A stretch of DNA of 64,000 nucleotides from Alcanivorax sp. DP30. GTDB lineage: Bacteria > Pseudomonadota > Gammaproteobacteria > Pseudomonadales > Alcanivoracaceae. Numbering within the stretch: the stretch's first letter is position 1; each line of letters begins with the position of its first letter. The stretch spans positions 126,927 to 190,926 of the forward strand of contig NZ_WTUY01000002.1 of NCBI RefSeq assembly GCF_009882945.1. The letters are read 5' to 3'. Positions 27,069 through 37,437 of this stretch are shown here, piece by piece. The position numbers and the translations under genes were made by a program. Under the pieces are notes generated by a model. The model ran no database searches and was not told where the DNA came from. It saw only the letters and a list, made by a program, of their open reading frames with translations.

Positions 27069-29108
27069 TTAACGCAGCATGTGCAGGAAGTGCATGTGCT
27101 TCTCGTACTGATCCAGCACATCCACGATGACCTGATCCTTGGTGTAACCCATCAGGTCGTAATCCTGCCCGCCTTCCTGCAGGAACACTTCGGCACGATA
27201 GTAGGTGTCCTTGTCCGCATGTTTCTTGGCGTGGTCCAGCTGGCGGATGGTCAGGGAGGGACGGGTATAGCCGCGTACCCGAACGCCGTAGACGAAATCG
27301 GTTTCCTGACCATGGCTGACTTCCAGGTAGGCCCGGTCGTCTTCATGGCGGATTTCCACCTTCAGACCATAGCTTTCCAGCTCCTCTGCAACGCTTTCCA
27401 GCGCTGGCTTCACAGTGACTTCAAGGAACTCCAGCACCCGTACCCGCATCGGGAAATGCACCATGTTCTTGAGGCGAGACTTCCAGCCGCCGCCACCCTG
27501 AGGGCGCTGATGACCCACGTGGACTTCCGCTGGCGGTGCCACGGCGGCGGCCAGGCTGCGCTGGCGTATGCCTTCAACGCGCAGTGAACGCAGCAATCCG
27601 TAAGCGGCAACAAGCAGTACTGCGGAGAATGGCAATGCCGCGGCAATGGTTGCCGATTGCAGCGCACCAAGACCACCAGCCAACATAAGGGCAATGGCCA
27701 CAATCCCTTCTGAGCTTGCCCAGAATACACGCTGCCATACCGGCGTATCGTCATGCCCACCGGAGGCGAGCATGTCCACCACCATGGAACCGGAATCCGA
27801 GGAGGTCACAAAAAACACGACTACCATCAAGGTGGCTATACCGGAGATAAAGCCGGAGAAGGGGAATTGTTCAAGGAAATGGAACAAGGCAACCGACATG
27901 TCTTCACCGACCAGTCTCCCCAGTTCAGGGAAAGAGTTATCCATGATCATCTTGATGCCGGAATCACCGAATACCGTCATCCAGAACAGGGTGAAGCCGG
28001 CCGGAACGAACATGACGCCCATGGCGAACTCACGGATGGTTCGGCCACGGGAAATACGGGCAATGAACAGGCCCACGAAGGGAGACCAGGCGATCCACCA
28101 CCCCCAATAGAAGATTGTCCAGCCGCCGACCCACGCTTGCGGTCCGCCATCTACCTTGGGTTGGTAGGCGTACAGATTGAAGGTCATGCTGACCAGTTCT
28201 GACAGGTACGAGCCCACATTCTGCATGTAGGTCTTCAGCAGGAAGATAGTGGGGCCCAGAATCAGCACAAAGGCGAGAAGCAGGAAGGCAAGCCCCAGGT
28301 TCAACTCTGACAGTCTGCGAATTCCGGCATCCAGGCCTGTCACCACAGAGATGGTGGCAAGGCCGGTAATGCCGACAATAAGGAAGACCTGAACCGTGTC
28401 GCTCACCGGTAGGCCGAACAGGTAATTCAGGCCCGCATTCACCTGCTGTACACCAAAGCCCAGAGACGTAGCGACACCCAGCACGGTACCGACGACGGCA
28501 AAGATATCAACGGCGTGGCCGATAGGACCATAGATGCGTTTGCCGATGATGGGATACAGGGCGGACCGGAGAGTAAGCGGCAAACCGCGGCGGAAACTGA
28601 AGTAGGCGAGTATCAGGCCAACGATGGCGTAGATGGACCAGGCATGCAGACCCCAATGGAAAAAGGTGACGCGCATGGCTTCTTTGGCGGCGGCAACAGT
28701 GCCCGGCTCTGCCATTGGCGGGCTGGTGAAGTGCATTACCGGCTCTGCAACGCCAAAGAACATCAGGCCGATGCCCATACCGGCTGAAAACAGCATGGCA
28801 AACCAGGAGCCATAACTGTAATCCGGTTCGGAATGATCCGGACCCAGCTTGATTTCGCCATACTTGCTGATCCCCAGGAAGGCAACCAGCGAAATGATGA
28901 TGGCGACAGTCAGCACATAGAACCAGCTGGCGTCTTCAATGACGGCCAGCTTGAGACCATTGAAGAAAGACCCGGCAGTTTCAGGTGCAATGACCGAAAA
29001 AAGAACCAGGCCCACAATGATAGCGAGAGAACCGTAAAAAACAGGGGGATTGATCTTGTCGTGAATGCCCGGCTTGGACGATATTTCCTGCTCGGCAGAC
29101 TCTGACAT
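27069..29108 (-). CDS. betT: BCCT family choline/betaine transporter, BetT-like
   Basis: 679 residues, almost exactly E. coli BetT (677). There are 12 membrane segments with the BCCT signature in YWGWWIAWSPFVGLFIARISRGRTIREF. A long cytosolic C-terminal domain (about 560-679) is the feature that separates BetT from shorter betaine carriers. It imports choline, proton- or sodium-driven, for glycine betaine synthesis and osmoprotection. The ATG at 29108 has AAGGAGCTTCCA upstream, so the in-frame start at 29171 is rejected. No betIBA genes lie nearby. The 530 bases upstream hold two repeats and presumably the promoter. Confidence 0.87.
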   Translation of the reverse strand: MSESAEQEISSKPGIHDKINPPVFYGSLAIIVGLVLFSVIAPETAGSFFNGLKLAVIEDASWFYVLTVAIIISLVAFLGISKYGEIKLGPDHSEPDYSYGSWFAMLFSAGMGIGLMFFGVAEPVMHFTSPPMAEPGTVAAAKEAMRVTFFHWGLHAWSIYAIVGLILAYFSFRRGLPLTLRSALYPIIGKRIYGPIGHAVDIFAVVGTVLGVATSLGFGVQQVNAGLNYLFGLPVSDTVQVFLIVGITGLATISVVTGLDAGIRRLSELNLGLAFLLLAFVLILGPTIFLLKTYMQNVGSYLSELVSMTFNLYAYQPKVDGGPQAWVGGWTIFYWGWWIAWSPFVGLFIARISRGRTIREFAMGVMFVPAGFTLFWMTVFGDSGIKMIMDNSFPELGRLVGEDMSVALFHFLEQFPFSGFISGIATLMVVVFFVTSSDSGSMVVDMLASGGHDDTPVWQRVFWASSEGIVAIALMLAGGLGALQSATIAAALPFSAVLLVAAYGLLRSLRVEGIRQRSLAAAVAPPAEVHVGHQRPQGGGGWKSRLKNMVHFPMRVRVLEFLEVTVKPALESVAEELESYGLKVEIRHEDDRAYLEVSHGQETDFVYGVRVRGYTRPSLTIRQLDHAKKHADKDTYYRAEVFLQEGGQDYDLMGYTKDQVIVDVLDQYEKHMHFLHMLR

Positions 29109-29404
29109 TGGAAGCTCCTTGTCCGGATTGAGGGTGCCGTTTCCGGGAACCGTAGCTTCTACGCTGCGCACTGACTGGCAAAGACAGACCTTGTAAACAA
29201 GGGGCGCAATGACAGCAAAATTGCACTGCTATCTCACACCGCGGAGTACTACAAAACTGTATTCAGTGGTTCCCTTGTTGGCCCACCTTAACATATGAGG
29301 CTTTTTAATCACCCCCGGTGGGGGTTGTTGTTGGGGCAGGGGCAAAAGGGGGAGGATCGGGCTCTGATCTTCGACGATCGTTTCTCAAATCTTATATCGG
29401 TATT

Positions 29405-29434
29405 GTTCGCGCCTAGAGAGGCACTCCTGCAAGG
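29405..29434 (+). repeat. REP-like hairpin, family 1 (degenerate)
   Basis: GTTCGCGCCTAGAGAGGCACTCCTGCAAGG, the same layout as the 26764 copy with several changes. It lies in the betT upstream gap. Confidence 0.5.
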
Positions 29435-29551
29435 GCTTCGGGTGAAGGGTGGGGAGCTTCCGGCTGTAGTCGCACCAGTCACCCCTTCGGGGCCGTCTAC
29501 GACGTTCCTGCGTTTCGCTTGGTGAGGTGCGAATCGAGCGATAGTGCGTTT

Positions 29552-29638
29552 GAGTTACGAGTTACGAAAGGCAGAGGCAGAGGCGAAAGCCTTGCGGGCT
29601 GGAGGGGTTGGGTCTTCGAAACTCGCTTCTCGCAACTC
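29552..29638. repeat. About 90-bp interspersed repeat, copy 2
   Basis: It starts GAGTTACGAGTTACGAAAGGCA and ends TCTTCGAAACTCGCTTCTCG, paralleling 26663-26755. The inner part GCGAAAGCCTTGCGGGCTGGAGGGGTTGG also tracks copy 1. It ends four bases before the stop codon of the DUF58 gene. Confidence 0.55.
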
Positions 29639-29641
29639 TTT

Positions 29642-30949
29642 TTACAACCGCCCACTTCGTTTGAGCATCAGATACAGATGATTCAATTGCGCGGGCATGT
29701 TCTGAGGCGTTGTCGCGGTGACCAGGGCGCCGGCATGACGCAGCCGAGTGTGTAGCTGCTGCCGTTCCTGTTGTTCCTGGGCATCCGCGCAGACCTGCAG
29801 GGCATCATCAAAATCCTGGACTGCACTGCGCGCCAGCTGTTCCTGTTCCGGCAACAGCATGTCTGCCACCAGAACCAGATGGTGCTTGCGCAGCAGGGTC
29901 ACAGCACTCATCAGATCGTCCCGGTCTTCCTGTTGCAGACGAGTGACCAGTACTACCAATGCGCGGCGGCGACTTTGTTTGAGAAGCTGCCTGGCGGCCA
30001 ATGAGAAATCACTGGCGTGTTGGCTGGGGTGCAAGTCATACAACCCGTTCAGCAAGTGATTGATGCCGTGCTGACCCTGCACGGGCGGCAGCCAGCGAGG
30101 TTGGTCACCGGAAAACAGCATGGCGCCAGCCTTGTCCTTCTGCTTGAGTGCGCTCCAGGCGAGCAGCAGCGCGGCATTGAGCGCGTGATCAAAGCCAGTG
30201 AGATTGCCCACTGGCATGGCAAGGCGGCGTCCGCCATCCAGCATCAACAGGATTTGCTGGTTCTGTTCGTCCTGATATTCCCGGCTGATCAGCGTGCGCC
30301 GCCGGGCAGTGGCTTTCCAGTCGATCTGCCGCAGACTGTCACCGGCGTGATACTCGCGTAACTGGTGAAATTCCATGCCTTCACCACGGCGCGGTTGCAG
30401 CCGGGTTCCACTGAACAGGTAGGTGTGGCTGGCATCCAGGCTGGATGCATGGAGCCGGGAAAAGTCCGGGTAAACCGGTACGCTGCACTCCGCCGGCACG
30501 ATTTTGCGCGCCTGCCACAAGCCAAGTCGACCGGGTACCCAGAATTCCAGATCTCCGAAAGCGGTGGGGCCGCGGCGACTGGGACGGTATTGATAGGTCA
30601 GCTCAGTCAGTTCATCGGCGCTGGGATTGAGCTGGCAGGGTAGCCCGGTTTGTGGATCATCGCCGGGGTGGCGATCGGCCAGCAGAGTGCCCTTGGCCAA
30701 GCTGTCCGAACGCACCCGGATACGCACCGGGTGAGGTTGCTGGACCGACAGGGCGCTGGGCAATATGCGTTGGGCGGCCGGGGCCGGTTGGCGGGTCAGC
30801 TGCCAGGCATCCAGCAGGCACACGATCAGCAATACGCCGCCCAGCGCCCACCACAGCGCTGCCAGACCGGCGGAATCCAGCCAGATCAGCGGAATGGCCA
30901 GGGCGACCCAGAGGGCGACCAGTTGTAATAGTCGGCGAGCCGGTTTCAT
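29642..30949 (-). CDS. DUF58 domain-containing protein
   Basis: 435 residues, last gene of an eight-gene overlapping operon. Two N-terminal membrane helices (about 8-45) are followed by a beta-rich domain and the DUF58 core GDSLRQIDWKATARRRTLISREYQDEQNQQILLMLDGGRRL, whose DGGRR start resembles a MIDAS site in a von Willebrand A-like fold. DUF58 proteins are regular partners of MoxR ATPases. Its start overlaps the MoxR stop by four bases. Exact role unknown. Confidence 0.88.
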   Translation of the reverse strand: MKPARRLLQLVALWVALAIPLIWLDSAGLAALWWALGGVLLIVCLLDAWQLTRQPAPAAQRILPSALSVQQPHPVRIRVRSDSLAKGTLLADRHPGDDPQTGLPCQLNPSADELTELTYQYRPSRRGPTAFGDLEFWVPGRLGLWQARKIVPAECSVPVYPDFSRLHASSLDASHTYLFSGTRLQPRRGEGMEFHQLREYHAGDSLRQIDWKATARRRTLISREYQDEQNQQILLMLDGGRRLAMPVGNLTGFDHALNAALLLAWSALKQKDKAGAMLFSGDQPRWLPPVQGQHGINHLLNGLYDLHPSQHASDFSLAARQLLKQSRRRALVVLVTRLQQEDRDDLMSAVTLLRKHHLVLVADMLLPEQEQLARSAVQDFDDALQVCADAQEQQERQQLHTRLRHAGALVTATTPQNMPAQLNHLYLMLKRSGRL

Positions 30950-31917
30950 TGGCGTGGCGCTTCCACCTGCTCCAGCAGACGGCCGAGAACGGTTTCCGGG
31001 GTCTGGCCTTCAATTTCCGCATCGGCACTGAGCTGAATGCGGTGGCGCAGCACCGGGCGGGCGACCTGCTGGATATCATCAGGCGTGACGAAGTCGCGGC
31101 CTTCCACCAGCGCCTGCACACGCCCGGCCCGCGCAAGGGCAATACTGGCGCGGGGGCTGGCGCCATGGCTGAGTCCACTGAAATCCCGGGTCGTGCGTAC
31201 AATCCGCAGGGCATAGTCGAGCACTTCACCATCAATCAGCACGCTGTCACTGAGCGTGCGGATGGCCATCAAACCGGCACCATCGGTGGCTGGGGTCAGG
31301 CTTTCCACGTCCAGGCTGGCGCGGATGGTGCCATCCAGCACCATGTTCACCAGCCGTGTCTCGTCACCGTGATCGGGATAATCAATCATCACCTTGAACA
31401 GGAAACGATCCAGTTCCGCTTCCGGTAGCGGATAGGTCCCTTCCTGGTCCAGGGGGTTTTGGGTAGCCAGTACCATATAGGGTTCTTTCAGGCTGAACGC
31501 TTTGCCTTCAATAGTGATCTGTCGTTCCTGCATCACTTCCAGCAAAGCGGCCTGGGTTTTGGCGGGGGCGCGGTTGATTTCATCGGCCAGCAGCAGCTGA
31601 GTGAAGGCTGGCCCACGGCGAATGCGAAATTGCTCGGTTTTCTGGTCGTACATGGCATGACCGGTGACATCCGTGGGCATCAGATCCGGGGTGAACTGGA
31701 TACGGTTGAAGTCCAGTTCCAGCACCTTGCCGAGGCTGCGAACCAGGAGCGTCTTGCCGAGGCCGGGGACGCCCTCGATGAGCACATGGCCGCCGGCGAT
31801 CAGGGCAATCAGCACTTCGCGGACGACCTGTTGTTGGCCGATCAACACCTGATTGAGGCGCTGTTCGATCTCGCTGGCCAGGGCTGCGGCTTCCTGCAGG
31901 GTGGTGGGTTGGCTCAT
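30946..31917 (-). CDS. MoxR family AAA+ ATPase
   Basis: 323 residues, cytosolic. Walker A GVPGLGKT (about 53-60) and Walker B LLLADEINRAPAKTQAALLEVMQE are followed by TQNPLDQEGTYPLPEAELDRFLFK. MoxR ATPases act as chaperone-like remodellers, usually with DUF58/VWA partners, in stress resistance or assembly of envelope or redox enzymes. It overlaps its neighbours by four bases on each side. Confidence 0.93.
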   Translation of the reverse strand: MSQPTTLQEAAALASEIEQRLNQVLIGQQQVVREVLIALIAGGHVLIEGVPGLGKTLLVRSLGKVLELDFNRIQFTPDLMPTDVTGHAMYDQKTEQFRIRRGPAFTQLLLADEINRAPAKTQAALLEVMQERQITIEGKAFSLKEPYMVLATQNPLDQEGTYPLPEAELDRFLFKVMIDYPDHGDETRLVNMVLDGTIRASLDVESLTPATDGAGLMAIRTLSDSVLIDGEVLDYALRIVRTTRDFSGLSHGASPRASIALARAGRVQALVEGRDFVTPDDIQQVARPVLRHRIQLSADAEIEGQTPETVLGRLLEQVEAPRQ

Positions 31918-33233
31918 GTGTTGCTCCTTAACGCTTGCAGAAGCCGGACCTGCGCAATCAGCTGGTCTCGGCTTTGCGGGGTGTCATTGAGGGCGCTGTG
32001 CAGTTCGCCACTGGGACAGTTCAGGTCCCGGGCTGCCAGAGTCAGCGCCTTTTCGTCGTTGTTGTGATAGCCACGCAGGCGGGCACTGGCCTGCTGGCGC
32101 AGCGCTGCCAGCAGAGTGTCCTGCTGTTCGGTGCGCCACTGGAAGTAGCCACTGGCATGCAGATGCTGCAGATAGTCTCGGTGCTCATCGTCTTGCGGTG
32201 GCTGCATTGGCCCCTGCCGGGGGATACGCAGCCAGAGCCAGAGTGCCAGCAAGACCAGAAGTGCCAGGATCAGTTGTGGGGCCCGTTGCCACAGCCATTG
32301 CAGCAATGGAGGCATGGCTACGGAACGAATAAACCAGACCGCATCCTGGCCGGTGAGCCAGGCCAGCAACCAGGCATGATCAAAATAGAGCAGGTGGTCG
32401 TTGTCCCACAGACTCAGGTCGGTCAGTACCGTGATCTGGCCATCGCCGAGGGAAAGCTGAATCAGCTGGCTACCGAACTCGTTGTCCGCATAGGCAATGA
32501 CTTCGGTATCCCATTCGCGATGCGGGGCGATATCGTCTTCTTCATTCCAGCTGTCGTGCCACAGCACATGGTCGCTGAAGAGCTGGATATGACGGGGAAA
32601 GGCATCCTCGTCAGTATGCAGCGCCAGCGGCTCTGGTTGTTCCGGGGCATCACACAACAGGGATTCGCAACTGGTGCGCAACTCGTCGTTATCGCTGGTC
32701 ATGCAGTATTGCAATGGGTCGCCAGCAAAGGCCGGCATCATCGCCAGAAATGCAATCAGTGGGTCTTCTTTCAGTTCCTGAAACTCGTCGTCACCGGTAA
32801 TTTCCCACACTGTAATGCCCAGCGGATAAAGTAGCGGATCGTTGTCGCGCCATTGTGTATCCGTGGCGGTGTCTTCATCGCGGGATTGCGGCAACGGGCG
32901 GGCCGCGACAATCAGGTCGCCGCCCGCCATGACCCAGTTGATCAGGCTGTGAACCTGGTCGTCGGTCATCAGGCCGCGCTGCTTGTCGAAGATCAGGGTG
33001 GTGTCGGTATCCGGCAGCGGAAACAGGGCGGCGGCACTGAGAATGCGCCGTGTGGATTGTTCCCGCTGGCCGAGCCAGGCCTGGGCAGCATGGAACGGGT
33101 CCCGTTGTACGCTGCTATCGGGGGCAACCCGGTGCACGGTGGTCACGGGCTCGGTGAGGGCGTAATAGGCGACCGTCAGACCAAGCACCAGCAAGGCAAT
33201 GAGGCCAGGAAGCCACTTTCGCAGTTTAGCCAT
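31914..33233 (-). CDS. DUF4350 domain-containing membrane protein
   Basis: 439 residues. One membrane helix at the N-terminus (about 8-28), a large periplasmic part beginning like DUF4350 (HAAQAWLGQREQSTRRILSAAALFPLPDTDTTLIFD), a second helix near 305-325 (LILALLVLLALWLWLRIP) and a cytosolic tail of about 110 residues. An acidic stretch (about 190-230) is unusual. The ATG at 33233 is preferred over the one at 33281, which lies inside the upstream gene. Part of the MoxR/DUF58 operon; function unknown. Confidence 0.82.
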   Translation of the reverse strand: MAKLRKWLPGLIALLVLGLTVAYYALTEPVTTVHRVAPDSSVQRDPFHAAQAWLGQREQSTRRILSAAALFPLPDTDTTLIFDKQRGLMTDDQVHSLINWVMAGGDLIVAARPLPQSRDEDTATDTQWRDNDPLLYPLGITVWEITGDDEFQELKEDPLIAFLAMMPAFAGDPLQYCMTSDNDELRTSCESLLCDAPEQPEPLALHTDEDAFPRHIQLFSDHVLWHDSWNEEDDIAPHREWDTEVIAYADNEFGSQLIQLSLGDGQITVLTDLSLWDNDHLLYFDHAWLLAWLTGQDAVWFIRSVAMPPLLQWLWQRAPQLILALLVLLALWLWLRIPRQGPMQPPQDDEHRDYLQHLHASGYFQWRTEQQDTLLAALRQQASARLRGYHNNDEKALTLAARDLNCPSGELHSALNDTPQSRDQLIAQVRLLQALRSNT

Positions 33234-34737
33234 TTGGCACCTCCACGAACCTGACGGCCTGCCACTGGGCCAACAGCTCACGAACTTCGTCGGCGCTCAC
33301 CGGGCGATGGGCCCAGGCGGTGCGTACCCAGGCGTTGACGACCGGTTGCAGTACCTCTATGCCCGGGGCCTTGCCGTGCTGGCGTTGCAAAGTACGCAGA
33401 CAATGCTGCTCGGTGCTGCCGGCGGCGAGAGCGACAGGGTATTCGCGCAGCAGGGTTGCCAGGCTGACACGCAGCAGTAATGACATGGCCGTGCGGATGT
33501 CAGTGTCGTGCAAGGCGTTTTCCACAGCGGCGTTGATGTCGTCGGGCAAACTCTGCTGACGAATATCGAGGCCGGCCACATGGGTTGGAATCACGTGGTT
33601 CTGTTTGCGGGTCCGCCCGGTAAAGCCCACCTGGGAGGCCACCTTCATCAGTAACCACAACACAATGCCGGCGAATAGAGCCCAGAAAACGGCCCAGATA
33701 AGGTTGTCCGGGATGGAGAAGGGTTTGCTGTTGGTGCTGGTGTTGTCATTGGCCCGATCAAAGAACGCCTTCCAGAATGCCTCCCACCAGCTGGCTTCTT
33801 CACCCTCGTCGTTATCCTGGTCTTTCCATTCCCGCTGGGTACGGGTTTCAAAGGGCATGTAGTCCTCGCCGGCCAACAGCTCGATGATTTGCTGCTGCTC
33901 GGCATGCATGTCCTCCACGCGGTGATCCACGGCCGTTGCCGGTTCACTGAACGGCAGGGCGAGCATGCCAATGAGCAGTGCTGCGGCGATGCCGTTGGGC
34001 TTGCGGCGTTTACCAATGCGGGTGAGGCCCAGCTGCAGATCCCAGCCTTCCAGCCAGGTGCGCTTGTTCAAATAAAGGGCAAAGCCGCAGGCCACATAGA
34101 GAGGCTCGGTAATGCACAGCACCAGATACAGGCAGCTGCTGGCAATGGCGGTTTGCAACACGCTTTGTTCAAAAAACCAGTCGCTCAGCTCCAGATTGAA
34201 TTGCCAGGGCACCAGGGTATAAAACAGCGCCAGCAGCCCGTAGCCCATGAACTGCTCGATATGAAATAGCACCAGTGTCAGCATGCCTGCACGGTTGGAA
34301 GGGGCGCGATGCAGTACCTGATGTCGCTGGCTCACCTGGTCACCGCGGGCGCCTTCCAGTTGCCAGATTGCGGTATTGAAACTGCGCGAAGGACTGAGGC
34401 GCCGCCAGGTCAGTTGGGCAAACAGGCCAGGCAGCGCGTATTGCTTCCAGCGTTTGAATAAAGTTTTGAGTGTCAGTTCTTCGGCAAACAGCGCATGGCT
34501 GTACCAGGCCAGCAATGGACGTTCCCACATGGGCTTGAACCACCAGAACAGCACCAATGGCCACCAGGACTCCAGCATGCTGGCATAAGCCAGCAACAGC
34601 ACGAAGGGCAGCAGGGTGAACGCCAGCCAGATACGCACCGTGGGCCAGGCCCAGCGGCGAAACATCTGCGTGCCCAGGTCCACGGCTTGCCAGGGGCTGC
34701 GTGGTGCCAGTCGGGCGCTAGCCTTTTCCAGTTCCAT
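33226..34737 (-). CDS. DUF4129 domain-containing membrane protein
   Basis: 503 residues with several membrane segments in the first 270, a hydrophilic acidic linker (about 280-340, with QREWKDQDNDEGEEASWW), a further helix and a C-terminal domain (HDTDIRTAMSLLLRVSLATLLREYPVALAAGSTEQHCLRTL) typical of DUF4129, found beside MoxR and transglutaminase-like genes. It overlaps the SpoIIM-like gene by 20 bases and the DUF4350 gene by 8. Function unknown. Confidence 0.82.
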   Translation of the reverse strand: MELEKASARLAPRSPWQAVDLGTQMFRRWAWPTVRIWLAFTLLPFVLLLAYASMLESWWPLVLFWWFKPMWERPLLAWYSHALFAEELTLKTLFKRWKQYALPGLFAQLTWRRLSPSRSFNTAIWQLEGARGDQVSQRHQVLHRAPSNRAGMLTLVLFHIEQFMGYGLLALFYTLVPWQFNLELSDWFFEQSVLQTAIASSCLYLVLCITEPLYVACGFALYLNKRTWLEGWDLQLGLTRIGKRRKPNGIAAALLIGMLALPFSEPATAVDHRVEDMHAEQQQIIELLAGEDYMPFETRTQREWKDQDNDEGEEASWWEAFWKAFFDRANDNTSTNSKPFSIPDNLIWAVFWALFAGIVLWLLMKVASQVGFTGRTRKQNHVIPTHVAGLDIRQQSLPDDINAAVENALHDTDIRTAMSLLLRVSLATLLREYPVALAAGSTEQHCLRTLQRQHGKAPGIEVLQPVVNAWVRTAWAHRPVSADEVRELLAQWQAVRFVEVPNG

Positions 34738-35707
34738 GGCGTCCCCCGAACAACAAATAGAGATAAAGCAGGCCCCAACAAGCGGCGCCCACGCTGTATT
34801 TCACCACCGGCTCAAAATCCCGGGGTGACCAGAACGCCTCTATGAAAGCGGCCAGCAGCAGCAAGGCAAACACCCCATACATGGTTGGCAGGCTGTCTTT
34901 CGCAGCCAGTCGCAACGCATTGAGACGGGTATAGGGGCCGGGCGCAATAATCGCCCAGCCCAGACGCAGGCCGGCACCACCGGCAAGGACAATGGCGGTC
35001 AGTTCGGGAGCCCCGTGGGCGATCACGAAGGTGAAGAAGGGTTGGTCTCCGCCCACATTGATCAAGTGCGCGGCAATGGCACCGAAGAAACTGCCGTTGA
35101 ACAGCATCACGATAATGGCACCCACACCTAACAGCAGGCCGCCGGCGAAGGTGCGAAAGGCAATGCCGATATTGTTCTTGATGTAGTAGCCGAACATCAT
35201 CACGTCATCGTCGCCACCACGGCCTTCATGGATATCGCCGCTGCCGTCCTCACCAGGCTGGTACATCATTTCGATATCGGTGAGAGAGTTTTCGTCCAGT
35301 ACGGTGTAGACCATATCCGGTTGTTGCTGCACCAGTATCCACACCAGGGCAATGGACAGCACAAAACTGAGCGCACTGACCATGTGCCAGCGCCACTGGC
35401 GACGCACTGCCTGGGGAAATCCCCTTGCCAGGAAATCCCCTATGCGGTCCGCCAAAGGCGGGTTGTAGCGGTACAGCTGCCGGTGGGCGCGCAATACCAG
35501 GTTATTGAGATACTGTTGCAACTCCAGGCTGTAGCCGCGCTCACGGGCCAGGGCCAGCTGATGGCAGAGCTGGCGGTAATCAGTGACGAACTGATTCAGC
35601 GGCAGAGCCTTGCGCCGGTTCACACGTATGGCTTCCAGCTGTTTGAGCTGATCTTCCAGGGATTCCCATACCGGGCGGTAGCGGTGCTCGAACTGGATCT
35701 GCTTCAC
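34718..35707 (-). CDS. SpoIIM-like (stage II sporulation protein M family) membrane protein
   Basis: 329 residues. A basic, coiled N-terminal region (about 1-105, NRRKALPLNQFVTDYRQLCHQLA) is followed by about five membrane segments with GYYIKNNIGIAFRTFAGGLLLGVGA and IAHGAPELTAIVLAGGAGLRLGWA, the core of the SpoIIM/DUF95 family. The organism is not a sporeformer; in Gram-negatives this family occurs with RDD, DUF4129 and MoxR genes, as here. It overlaps both neighbours. Confidence 0.88.
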   Translation of the reverse strand: MKQIQFEHRYRPVWESLEDQLKQLEAIRVNRRKALPLNQFVTDYRQLCHQLALARERGYSLELQQYLNNLVLRAHRQLYRYNPPLADRIGDFLARGFPQAVRRQWRWHMVSALSFVLSIALVWILVQQQPDMVYTVLDENSLTDIEMMYQPGEDGSGDIHEGRGGDDDVMMFGYYIKNNIGIAFRTFAGGLLLGVGAIIVMLFNGSFFGAIAAHLINVGGDQPFFTFVIAHGAPELTAIVLAGGAGLRLGWAIIAPGPYTRLNALRLAAKDSLPTMYGVFALLLLAAFIEAFWSPRDFEPVVKYSVGAACWGLLYLYLLFGGRHGTGKG

Positions 35708-36384
35708 CGTGCGCCCTCCATCAGGTAGCGAGTCACGGCCTTGAGTCGTTGCAGTGCCAGGGAGGGAGACAGTTCCGGGTAGGCCAACTGTGCCAGTTCC
35801 TGCTGCCGGGGTTCGGAGAATTGAGCCTGACGTTCCTGGAAGGCGAGCAGGGCAAGCTGGTCATCGCGGTTGAGTGGCCAGTCCGGAGCAGTGGCAGTAC
35901 TTTCATCCGGTTTTACAGCCGTCGGCGCATTTTCCACATGAATTACTACGGAGTTGGCGGCCATGTCCCCCAGTCGCTGGAACCGTGGGCTGACCAGGGT
36001 GCTGATGAAGCCCAGCAGGTAAAACAGTGGAAAGGCATCTGCGGTGCGCAACAGGTTGCGAATCAGGCTGCCATTGAAGCTGAGAGGTGTGCCGTTGCTG
36101 TGTACCACGGCAATGCCCATGAATTTCTTGCCCGGAGTCTGGCCGTTACGCAGGGCTTCGAAAAGTGTGGGGTAGAACCATTCCAGCAGGAACAGGGAAA
36201 TCAGGATCATACCGGTGCCCACATTGCCGAACGCCCCAACCAAAAAGGCGATAATGGCAAAGATAATCAGGCGAATGAGCAGATCAATGCCATAGGCCAT
36301 GGCACGTGGGATCGGGCCGGCCAAGGACAGCGTCAGCAATGTCCCTTCCGGTGTCTCGATCTCCAGGCGCTCATCAATCAGCAT
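35704..36384 (-). CDS. RDD family membrane protein
   Basis: 226 residues. The RDD region begins SLAGPIPRAMAYGIDLLIRLIIFAIIAFLVGAF, with the conserved R and D residues flanking the first helix, then NGQTPGKKFMGIAVVHSNG and a third helix. A cytosolic C-terminal tail of about 85 residues follows. RDD proteins are thought to be transporters or membrane adaptors. It overlaps the DUF2069 gene by 11 bases and the SpoIIM-like gene by 4. Confidence 0.87.
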   Translation of the reverse strand: MLIDERLEIETPEGTLLTLSLAGPIPRAMAYGIDLLIRLIIFAIIAFLVGAFGNVGTGMILISLFLLEWFYPTLFEALRNGQTPGKKFMGIAVVHSNGTPLSFNGSLIRNLLRTADAFPLFYLLGFISTLVSPRFQRLGDMAANSVVIHVENAPTAVKPDESTATAPDWPLNRDDQLALLAFQERQAQFSEPRQQELAQLAYPELSPSLALQRLKAVTRYLMEGAR

Positions 36385-36714
36385 GCTGGCCCTGACGAAT
36401 CTGCATGGCAGCCAGTACGAACACCACGACGGTCAGTGTGGTCTTTGCGACAGCAAGGGTGAAGACCGGCGCAGGGTCGAGGAGTTGCACGGCGTAGCCA
36501 CAGAAGTAGAACAACAGCATGAAACACAACCAGGTGCACTGCCGTTTGTTGCCATCCACAACCGCCGGCAGCATGGCCAGCAAGGGCACATATAACACCA
36601 GGGCAATGATTACGGTGGAAACAACATGGGCGTCGGATGGCGCCAGGGTGAACAGGCCGCTAATGCCTACCAGTAACAGCAGCGCGTAGCTAATCCGTAA
36701 AAGAACAAGAATCA

Positions 36715-36715
<1 letters not shown>
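36374..36715 (-). CDS. DUF2069 domain-containing membrane protein
   Basis: 113 residues with four membrane helices (RISYALLLLVGISGLFTL; VSTVIIALVLYVPLLAMLPAVV; CTWLCFMLLFYFCGYAVQLL; LTVVVFVLAAMQIR). This small family is usually found next to wrbA and an arsC/yfgD-type gene in gammaproteobacteria, as here. Function unknown. The ATG shares one base with the wrbA stop. Confidence 0.85.

Positions 36716-37437
<722 letters not shown>

Noticed and set aside
29295-29525. 76-residue plus-strand ORF in the betT upstream gap
   Set aside because: Low-quality composition, overlaps a REP-like repeat, no ribosome binding site or family.
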